Positions 5,352-10,599 of a DNA stretch of 10,599 nt are shown one piece after another. The DNA comes from Rhodospirillaceae bacterium. GTDB lineage: Bacteria > Pseudomonadota > Alphaproteobacteria > Rhodospirillales > Rhodospirillaceae. Each line of letters opens with the position of its first letter. Positions within the stretch are counted from its first letter, which is position 1. Below the pieces are notes generated by a model, which searched no databases, was not told the DNA's origin, and saw nothing but the letters and a program-made list of their open reading frames with translations. Both the position numbers and the translations under genes were made by a program. The DNA lies in contig JAFGWD010000021.1 of the NCBI GenBank assembly GCA_016937315.1, forward strand, positions 1 to 10,599, written 5' to 3'.

Positions 5352-6358
5352 CCGCAACATCTGTTTCGGGGGTTTTTCCGTATACCCGGATGCGGCGCAA
5401 CCGGCGCCATGGCTGGGTGCGGCGCATAGTCGCCGAACACACCTTGACGGCAAACGACTTGATTTGGCCGCTGTTCGTCTCTGACCGCGCCGAAGATTGT
5501 GTCGAGATTCCGACCATGCCCGGCGTCGTGCGCTATGACATCCCAAGCGCCGTCGAAGCCGTGGGACGTGCCAAAGCGCTGGGAATTCCCGCCGTTTGCC
5601 TGTTTCCCTCGATTGACCCAAAGTTAAAAACCCCTGATGCACGCGAAGCTGCCAACCCAGATAACTTGATCTGTCGTGCGGTTCGCGCCATCAAGGCCGC
5701 GCACCCGGATATGGGCGTCATCTGTGATGTGGCTCTTGACCCCTTCAACAGTGACGGACACGACGGCCTTGTGCGCGGCGACTACGTCGTCAATGACGAC
5801 AGTGTCGCCATGCTGGTCAAGCAAGCCCTGGTCCAAGCCAAAGCCGGATGCGACATAATTGCCCCTTCGGATATGATGGATGGCCGCGTCCGCGCGATGC
5901 GCGAGGCTCTGGATGCCGAAGGCCTGATTGATGTCGGTATTTTGTCCTATGCGGCCAAATATGCCTCGGCTTTTTATGGACCGTTCCGCGACGCAGTCGG
6001 CTCAGGCGGCATGCTGAAGGGCGATAAGAAAACCTATCAGATGGACCCAGCGAATTCCGATGAGGCCCTGCGCGAAGTCGCTCTCGATATCGCCGAAGGC
6101 GCCGATATGGTGATGGTGAAGCCGGGAATGCCCTATTTGGATATTCTATCGCGGGTCAAAGACACCTTCGGCCTTCCCACCCTCAGCTATCAAGTCAGCG
6201 GTGAATATGCGATGTTGCGGGTTGCCGCCGATGCCGGTTGCTTTGACTATCGCAAGATCGTTTTGGAAAGTTTGATGGCTTTCCGCCGTGCTGGTGCGGA
6301 TGCGATCATCACATATTTTGCATGTGAAGCCGCCGCGTGGTTGAACGAAACCCGATAA
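5348..6358 (+). CDS. hemB: Porphobilinogen synthase (delta-aminolevulinate dehydratase)
   Basis: Condenses two 5-aminolevulinate molecules to porphobilinogen, an early step of heme, cobalamin and (where present) bacteriochlorophyll synthesis. 336 residues, full length. The two Schiff-base lysines are Lys204 in SYAAKYASAFYGPFRDA and Lys258 in MVMVKPGMPYLD. In the metal-site segment DVALDPFNSDGHDG (127-140), all three cysteines of the zinc enzymes are replaced (Ala129, Asp131, Asp139), so this is the magnesium-dependent, zinc-independent type known from alphaproteobacteria. The N-terminal arm (RMRRNRRHGWVRR) is basic, as in octameric relatives. The start overlaps the metY stop by four bases, so it depends on upstream translation. 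Identity is certain. Confidence 0.98.
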   Translation: MTATSVSGVFPYTRMRRNRRHGWVRRIVAEHTLTANDLIWPLFVSDRAEDCVEIPTMPGVVRYDIPSAVEAVGRAKALGIPAVCLFPSIDPKLKTPDAREAANPDNLICRAVRAIKAAHPDMGVICDVALDPFNSDGHDGLVRGDYVVNDDSVAMLVKQALVQAKAGCDIIAPSDMMDGRVRAMREALDAEGLIDVGILSYAAKYASAFYGPFRDAVGSGGMLKGDKKTYQMDPANSDEALREVALDIAEGADMVMVKPGMPYLDILSRVKDTFGLPTLSYQVSGEYAMLRVAADAGCFDYRKIVLESLMAFRRAGADAIITYFACEAAAWLNETR

Positions 6359-6377
6359 CCGCCGGAAAAGGCACACC

Positions 6378-7610
6378 ATGGGGTCCCTAGTCACTCTTGA
6401 CACCATTCGGCAAGCGCAACGGCAGTTACACGGACATGTGGTGCGGACACCTCTGGTCGCCGCACCTGCCCTGTCCGACATGACTGGCGTTGACGTTCGC
6501 CTTAAGCTGGAAAATTTGCAACTGACCGGTGCCTTCAAAGCCCGAGGGGCCCTGATTAAACTGGTCAGCCTGCCGCCAGAGGCCCGAAGCGTTGGTGTGA
6601 TTGCGGTTTCCGCAGGGAATCATGCACAAGGAGTTGCCTGGCACGCTGGGAAACTGGGCATCCCCGCCACCATCGTCATGCCCGTCAGCACACCGATGAC
6701 CAAAACTCAAAAGACCCAGACACTTGGCGCAAAGGTTATCAAATTTGGTGAAAGCTACAGCGAGTCCGAGGAATTTGCCCTCGGCCTCGCTGCCGAAAAA
6801 GGCCTGACCCTGGTCCATCCCTTTGATGATCCTCTGGTGATCTCTGGCCAGGGGACCATTGGCCTGGAAATTATAGAAGACTGCCCAGAGGTCGGTGCCG
6901 TTATCGTACCAATAGGCGGCGGCGGATTAATCTCTGGCATTGCTACGGCCATTGCGGCCACCAAGCCGCAAGTCATGGTCGATGGAGTCCAAGCCTATAC
7001 CTATGCCGCAATGAGTGGCGCAATCAGCGGTTTTGGCGGCGCGATTGGTGGGCAGACCTTGGCCGAAGGAATCGCTGTCAAAAAACCAGGTAAGCTGACG
7101 CGCTCAATCTGCGAGGCCTTGGTCCGCGACATCTACACAGTGGACGAAAGCGCCATTGAACAAGGCGTGGAGATGCTATTTTCCTCCCACAAGCAAATCG
7201 CCGAGGGCGCCGGTGCCGCTCCCGTCGCCGCATTGCTGAAGCACCATGCACGCTTTGCCGGAAAGACTGTGGTTCTGGTGGTTTCCGGTGGGAATATCGA
7301 CCCGGCCGTGTTGGCAACCATCCTGATGCGCGGTTTGGCCCGCGAAGGCCGCTTAACCCGCCTACGCATCGGCATTTCGGACCAGCCAGGCAGCTTGGCA
7401 AACGTGGCACAAATCATCGGCGAAGGGGGAGCCAACATTGTCGAGGTCCATCACCAACGCCTATTCCTGGATGTTTCGGTAAAGATGACCGAACTTGATG
7501 TCCTGATCGAAACCATGGGCTTTGATCATGTCGCGCTTTTGGTTCAGAGCTTGGATACGGCCGGATTTCCGGCGCGGATATTGTCCTCAAGCGCCCAGAA
7601 CGAACACTAA
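6378..7610 (+). CDS. ilvA: Threonine ammonia-lyase with C-terminal ACT domain
   Basis: PLP enzyme of fold type II that converts threonine to 2-oxobutanoate and ammonia, feeding isoleucine synthesis or threonine breakdown. 410 residues. Motifs: KLENLQLTGAFKARGA with the PLP lysine Lys54 (the more usual motif is TGSFK), SAGNHAQGVA (78-87), phosphate-binding GGGG (180-183), and VVSGGNID near 306. Residues from about 330 (LRIGISDQPGSLANVAQIIGEGGANIVEV, split) form a single ACT domain, so it is the medium-length form rather than the ~500-residue biosynthetic IlvA with two regulatory domains or the short TdcB without one. GGAAAAGG lies about seven bases before the ATG, 19 bases after hemB, so it is likely cotranscribed. 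Biosynthetic versus catabolic role is not decided by sequence. Confidence 0.93.
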   Translation: MGSLVTLDTIRQAQRQLHGHVVRTPLVAAPALSDMTGVDVRLKLENLQLTGAFKARGALIKLVSLPPEARSVGVIAVSAGNHAQGVAWHAGKLGIPATIVMPVSTPMTKTQKTQTLGAKVIKFGESYSESEEFALGLAAEKGLTLVHPFDDPLVISGQGTIGLEIIEDCPEVGAVIVPIGGGGLISGIATAIAATKPQVMVDGVQAYTYAAMSGAISGFGGAIGGQTLAEGIAVKKPGKLTRSICEALVRDIYTVDESAIEQGVEMLFSSHKQIAEGAGAAPVAALLKHHARFAGKTVVLVVSGGNIDPAVLATILMRGLAREGRLTRLRIGISDQPGSLANVAQIIGEGGANIVEVHHQRLFLDVSVKMTELDVLIETMGFDHVALLVQSLDTAGFPARILSSSAQNEH

Positions 7611-7777
7611 GAAAAGACATCTGCAGCATAATGGATGATAAACTGGGTCAGAACCGCAAAATCGGGGACCATGATCCACGGAACAGCCTGAATGTGTCGT
7701 GAAAAATGCTGCACCGCACCCTTTTCTATGAACAAAGAAACCATGCCCCCCGTGAAAATTGTGGATTCTTTGCCCAT
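7607..7777 (-). CDS. Possible small protein between ilvA and motA
   Basis: A 56-codon open frame I read on the minus strand, from ATG 7777 to TAG 7607-7609. It fills most of the ilvA-motA gap, is convergent with ilvA (the two stops overlap in CTAA), and is divergent from motA. The protein has GGMVSLFIEKGAVQHFS, then AVPWIMVPDFAVLTQFI, then HYAADVFS at the end: mixed hydrophobic and charged, amphipathic, no clear membrane helix or signal peptide. The codons look ordinary for this DNA. An internal ATG at 7744 (MVSLFIEKG) is an alternative start. There is no good ribosome site at either. I do not recognise the family; it could be a chance ORF. Confidence 0.35.
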   Translation of the reverse strand: MGKESTIFTGGMVSLFIEKGAVQHFSRHIQAVPWIMVPDFAVLTQFIIHYAADVFS

Positions 7778-7781
7778 TTTC

Positions 7782-7811
7782 TTGACTTACGGGACTGCTG
7801 TTGGTGATAAA
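7782..7811 (+). promoter_or_regulatory. Candidate promoter of motAB
   Basis: TTGACT (7782-7787) is followed after 18 bases by GATAAA (7806-7811), a sigma-70-like pair with four of six -10 bases matching. Transcription would start near 7818, about 50 bases before the motA ATG. I saw no sigma-28 or sigma-54 flagellar promoter motif, so motAB may be expressed outside the late flagellar class. Confidence 0.4.
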
Positions 7812-7867
7812 CATATTTGCCGTTCGCTTTTGCGAAACAGCAGCGTGTTTTGTGCCTGAGGGGAAAT

Positions 7868-8734
7868 ATGTTCGTTCTCATCGGTTTTGTGATGGTGATC
7901 GGGTGCGTGCTCGGCGGCTATCTGATGGTCGGCGGACATTTGGGGGTTTTGTATCAGCCCTCCGAGTTCATCATCATTTTTGGCTCTGCTATCGGAGCCT
8001 TTTTCGTTGGCAACCCGAAAAACGTGGTTAGTGGAGCCGGAAAAAGCTTTAGCACCTTGTTCAAAGGGTCGCGCCACAGCAAAAAAACCTACCTCGAAAT
8101 CCTATGCATGCTGTACCAGGTGTTTCGTCTGGCAAAAACAAAGGGGGACTTGGCACTGGAAAGCCACGTTGAAAAGCCGGATGAAAGCCCGATCTTTCAG
8201 AATTTCCCCTCGTTTTCGAAGGACCATCATTCGATGGCCTTTTTGTGCGATTATCTGCGGCTTTTGACCTTGGGCACCAACAATGCGCACGAGGTCGAAA
8301 CCATCATTGAAGCGGAAATTGATGCCCACCACCACGAATTGACGCAAGTCTCTGGTGCCATCACCAACATCGCCGATGCCACGCCAGCGTTGGGTATCGT
8401 CGCGGCGGTTTTGGGCGTGATTCACACTATGGGATCAATCAGTGAGCCCCCGGAAGTCCTGGGTCATCTGATTGGCGGTGCCTTGGTGGGAACCTTCGCA
8501 GGTATCTTGATTTCATACGGTTTTTTCGGACCTATGGGCCGTGCTTTGGAGATAACCTATGAATCCGAAACAGAGTATCTGAGATGCATGCGCACCGCCA
8601 TTCTTGCCCATATGCAAGGCTATGCGCCGCAGGTTTCGGTGGAATTCGCACGAAAAATTCTTCCACCCCATGTCCGACCCAGCTTCCAGGAAGTGGAAGA
8701 AGCGATTAGCAACGCAGGGTCCGAGGCGTCCTGA
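7868..8734 (+). CDS. motA: Flagellar motor stator protein MotA
   Basis: Inner-membrane stator subunit that with MotB forms the ion channel driving flagellar rotation. 288 residues with four expected membrane segments: about 2-21 (FVLIGFVMVIGCVLGGYLM), about 32-48, then a large cytoplasmic domain, then about 172-192 and 202-222. Key residues align with E. coli numbering: Pro173 in DATPALGIVAAVLGV and Pro222 in YGFFGPM, plus cytoplasmic Lys90 and Glu98, where E. coli has Arg90 and Glu98 for rotor contact. The start ATG 7868 has GAGGGGA just upstream; an in-frame TTG at 7817 would add 17 residues before the first membrane helix and is rejected. motB follows 53 bases later. Proton or sodium coupling is not settled by this subunit. 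Confidence 0.96.
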   Translation: MFVLIGFVMVIGCVLGGYLMVGGHLGVLYQPSEFIIIFGSAIGAFFVGNPKNVVSGAGKSFSTLFKGSRHSKKTYLEILCMLYQVFRLAKTKGDLALESHVEKPDESPIFQNFPSFSKDHHSMAFLCDYLRLLTLGTNNAHEVETIIEAEIDAHHHELTQVSGAITNIADATPALGIVAAVLGVIHTMGSISEPPEVLGHLIGGALVGTFAGILISYGFFGPMGRALEITYESETEYLRCMRTAILAHMQGYAPQVSVEFARKILPPHVRPSFQEVEEAISNAGSEAS

Positions 8735-8740
8735 TCTCCA

Positions 8741-8771
8741 CCCGTCTGCGTGCACGGCGGCACAGACCGGG
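8741..8771 (+). other. Hairpin between motA and motB
   Basis: CCCG-TCTG (8741-8748) pairs with CAGA-C-CGGG (8763-8771) around one bulged C, and inner TGC pairs with GCA beyond a two-base bulge. No T-run follows; instead comes the motB ribosome site (GAGGCGAGC before ATG 8788). It may protect motA mRNA or tune the MotA:MotB ratio rather than terminate. Confidence 0.4.
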
Positions 8772-8787
8772 ATAATTTGAGGCGAGC

Positions 8788-9702
8788 ATGGCGGAAGACG
8801 GCAAAAAACCGGTCATTAAAAAGGTTATCAAAAAAGGCGGGCATGGCCACCATGGTGGTGCCTGGAAGATTGCGTATGCCGATTTCATGACCGCAATGTT
8901 CGCATTCTTCCTGTTGATGTGGTTGCTGAACTCAATGAGCGAGCAGCAGTTGAGCGGGATATCCGACTACTTTGCGCCGACCACAGCTTCCTTAAGCAAA
9001 AGCGGCGCTGGCGGCATGTTGGGCGGCAAAGTGATCGGCGAAGGTGTCCTTTCCAGCAATTCCAGTTCCAGTGCCTTCAACCCCAATTTGCCTCCACCAA
9101 CCTTCAATAATGGCGAAGCTCAAGCCGAACAACCAATCGACGAAGACGATTTGCAAAAAGCACAGGCGGAAAAAGAACAAGAACAGTTTGAGAACACCGC
9201 CGATGAAATCCGCAAGGCCATTGAAGGCGTTCCCGACCTAAAAGAACTGGGGAAGAATCTCTTAATCGACAACACGCCAGAGGGTTTGCGTATTCAAATT
9301 GTCGACCAAGACGGGTCCGCAATGTTTCCTTCCGGTTCCAGCCGAATGAATCCAAACATGCGTAGTCTTCTGGGACTGGTCGCGACCGCGATCAAAGACG
9401 TCCCGAAGAAAGTTGCGATTTCCGGACACACAGATTCTACACGCTATGCTGACCCCAACGGCTATAGCAACTGGGAGCTTTCGGCAGATCGCGCCCTGGC
9501 CTCACGCCGGGTTTTGGTAGAAAAAGGCTTCCCTGAAGGACAAGTGCAGCGTGTGGTTGGACGGTCCGACACGGATCCTTTGGATATCACGAACCTTAGC
9601 AATCCCCAAAATCGCCGAATCAGTATCATCCTCTTACGGGACAGCATCTCCAAATCTGAGAAAGATCGCACCACACCCCAATCTTTAGGAATCACCAAAT
9701 AA
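8788..9702 (+). CDS. motB: Flagellar motor stator protein MotB
   Basis: Stator subunit that anchors the motor to peptidoglycan. 304 residues. A basic, His/Gly-rich cytoplasmic head (1-24, KKVIKKGGHGHHGG) leads into one membrane helix, WKIAYADFMTAMFAFFLL and onward to about 47, with the ion-binding Asp32 in the same place as in E. coli MotB. Residues about 50-63 are the plug-like amphipathic stretch. A long Ser/Gly/Asn/Pro and then Glu/Gln-rich linker runs to about 145. The OmpA-like peptidoglycan-binding domain follows, with ISGHTDSTRY (211-220), NWELSADRA (228-236) and NPQNRRISI (272-280). The plain D32 helix and the neighbouring MotA suggest a proton motor, by inference. ATG 8788 has GAGG upstream. 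Confidence 0.96.
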   Translation: MAEDGKKPVIKKVIKKGGHGHHGGAWKIAYADFMTAMFAFFLLMWLLNSMSEQQLSGISDYFAPTTASLSKSGAGGMLGGKVIGEGVLSSNSSSSAFNPNLPPPTFNNGEAQAEQPIDEDDLQKAQAEKEQEQFENTADEIRKAIEGVPDLKELGKNLLIDNTPEGLRIQIVDQDGSAMFPSGSSRMNPNMRSLLGLVATAIKDVPKKVAISGHTDSTRYADPNGYSNWELSADRALASRRVLVEKGFPEGQVQRVVGRSDTDPLDITNLSNPQNRRISIILLRDSISKSEKDRTTPQSLGITK

Positions 9703-9758
9703 AAGCATCGCACGGTCGGTGCTGTGGCTCAGATTTTGGCCGATAAGGCAAATGCGCG

Positions 9759-10484
9759 ATGAAAAGCTATCAAACCGATACGTTCGTTTTTCATACCACG
9801 GCACCAGCGCCCTGCCCGTATTTACCACATCGCTTAGAGCGCAAGATTGTTACCGAACTTGGACAAAACAATCCGACATGGTTTCACGAGATTCTCTCGC
9901 GATCTGGATTTCGCCGCAGCCATGCCATTGCCTATGCGCCAACTTGCTCTGGGTGTTCCGCCTGCGTACCGGTCAGAATTGACATCGAAAAATTCCAGGA
10001 AACCCGTTCCTTTCGCCGGACACGTCATGCCAATGCCGACCTTCACGCTACCCCTTGCCCGCCATTGGCCACAGGGGAGCAGCACCGCCTATTCTTGCGA
10101 TATCAGGACGTTCGACATGGCGGAGGCGATATGGCGGCCATGGAGTTTCACGATTATCGGGCGATGATTGAGGACAGCCCCATAGAAACCTTAGTTTTTG
10201 AGTTCCGGAACCCCCATGACACCTTAATCGCAGCCGTTTTGGCCGATGTCATGGATGATGGCTTATCCGCCGTTTATTCTTTTTATACTCCTGACTGGCC
10301 GAAACGCAGCTTGGGCAGCTTTATGGTGCTGTCTCTCATCGACATGTGTCGCAAGCTTGGCCTGCCGTATCTGTACCTGGGCTACTGGATCGCAGAAAGC
10401 CGCAAGATGGCCTACAAGACCCGATTTCAGCCGTTAGAAGGGTACATCCATGGTGTTTGGAGCCTTATTCCACCCCAGCCTTAA
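9759..10484 (+). CDS. bpt: Bpt-type aminoacyl-tRNA:protein transferase
   Basis: Adds an amino acid (leucine in characterised bacterial Bpt, arginine in eukaryotic ATE1) to N-terminal Asp or Glu of proteins, marking them for the N-degron pathway through ClpS/ClpAP. 241 residues, the usual bacterial length. The N-terminal domain has CPYLPHRLERKI (19-30), the conserved GFRRS (50-54) and YAPTCSGCSACVPVRI with Cys63, Cys66 and Cys69. The C-terminal domain is GNAT-like, with AAVLADVMDDGLSAVYSFY, the LYLGYWIAES segment and MAYKTRFQPLE. The start at 9759 has a modest AAGGC about ten bases upstream. It lies 56 bases after motB with no terminator seen, yet has no functional link to motility that I know of. 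Its stop overlaps the stop of the convergent regulator. Confidence 0.92.
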   Translation: MKSYQTDTFVFHTTAPAPCPYLPHRLERKIVTELGQNNPTWFHEILSRSGFRRSHAIAYAPTCSGCSACVPVRIDIEKFQETRSFRRTRHANADLHATPCPPLATGEQHRLFLRYQDVRHGGGDMAAMEFHDYRAMIEDSPIETLVFEFRNPHDTLIAAVLADVMDDGLSAVYSFYTPDWPKRSLGSFMVLSLIDMCRKLGLPYLYLGYWIAESRKMAYKTRFQPLEGYIHGVWSLIPPQP

Positions 10485-10599
10485 TTCTCGTCGGGGCTGA
10501 CCACAAGTTGCACAACCTCACCATTAAAAGCCGTCCGCCCATATTCGATGGGCACACCATCGGCATCAATATTCACCGATTCTGTCACCAGAACCGGTC
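10481..10599 (-). CDS. GntR-family regulator, C-terminal end of UTRA domain (partial)
   Basis: Only the last 38 codons are in the window; the gene runs off the right edge. The visible peptide PVLVTESVNIDADGVPIEYG followed by RTAFNGEVVQLVV resembles the end of the UTRA ligand-binding domain of HutC/PhnF-type GntR regulators, where a D-x-D-G-x-P-I-E-Y-x-x-T pattern is usual. Typically such proteins are repressors with an N-terminal winged helix and a small-molecule ligand; which ligand cannot be told from this end. It is convergent with bpt, and the two stops share the bases TTAA at 10481-10484. Confidence 0.75.
   Translation of the reverse strand, partial: PVLVTESVNIDADGVPIEYGRTAFNGEVVQLVVSPDEN

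Noticed and set aside
5196..5642. 148-codon minus-strand ORF over the metY/hemB junction
   Set aside because: Both genes beneath it have complete catalytic motifs; the antisense product is Arg/Ser-rich with no family pattern.
7414..7629. 71-codon minus-strand ORF across the ilvA end
   Set aside because: Antisense to the ACT domain of the threonine ammonia-lyase with an Arg/Pro/Ser-rich product; a different frame in the gap (7607-7777) is the better candidate.
7587..7814. 75-codon minus-strand ORF over the ilvA-motA gap
   Set aside because: Cys/His-rich composition without a recognisable pattern; the alternative frame at 7607-7777 stops next to the ilvA stop and has more protein-like composition.
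9703..9758. Terminator after motB
   Set aside because: Only a four-base GCAC/GTGC stem is visible and there is no T-run.
1..10599. A defence island, mobile element, CRISPR array or prophage
   Set aside because: All long genes belong to recognised housekeeping families; no integrase, transposase, repeat array or nuclease gene is visible.

Overview
The window is ordinary chromosomal DNA from an alphaproteobacterium. Its overall style suggests the Rhodospirillales or a close marine relative, but the genus cannot be fixed from sequence alone. The lineage evidence is: the gene order rpiB-glyA-nrdR-ribD; a MucR/Ros-family regulator; a porphobilinogen synthase whose cysteine zinc site is replaced by aspartates; an alphaproteobacterial-type MotA/MotB pair; and a Bpt-type N-degron aminoacyltransferase. 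I see no transposase, integrase, tRNA, rRNA, CRISPR array or phage gene.

Layout. (1) Positions 1-2585, minus strand, transcribed leftwards: rpiB (pentose phosphate isomerase), glyA (serine/glycine and one-carbon metabolism), nrdR (repressor of ribonucleotide reductase genes) and the 5' part of ribD (riboflavin synthesis), which runs off the left edge. Spacing is tight and nrdR and ribD overlap, so this looks like one operon. (2) Positions 2586-3056: a 471-base AT-rich region between divergent genes, holding a TTGACA promoter candidate, clustered inverted repeats and simple repeats. (3) mucR on plus at 3057-3479, closed by a hairpin that can terminate both mucR and the facing small gene at 3611-3799 (a short conserved-looking alphaproteobacterial protein). 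(4) Positions 3800-4064: a second divergent intergenic region with a 10-bp hairpin and a 14-base palindrome. (5) Plus-strand cluster metY (O-acetylhomoserine sulfhydrylase), hemB (porphobilinogen synthase) and ilvA-type threonine ammonia-lyase. metY and hemB overlap as ATGA, and hemB and ilvA are 19 bases apart. (6) Positions 7611-7867: gap with a motA promoter candidate and a possible unannotated 56-residue minus-strand ORF whose stop overlaps the ilvA stop. (7) motA-motB, the flagellar stator, with a hairpin between them. (8) A Bpt-type aminoacyl-tRNA:protein transferase gene, followed by the convergent 3' end of a GntR/UTRA regulator running off the right edge.

The genes serve several housekeeping pathways (one-carbon and amino-acid metabolism, riboflavin, heme, motility, protein turnover) rather than one dedicated system. 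I found no convincing novel multi-gene system. The more interesting items are the two small proteins, the MucR homologue lacking most zinc ligands, and the structured intergenic regions.
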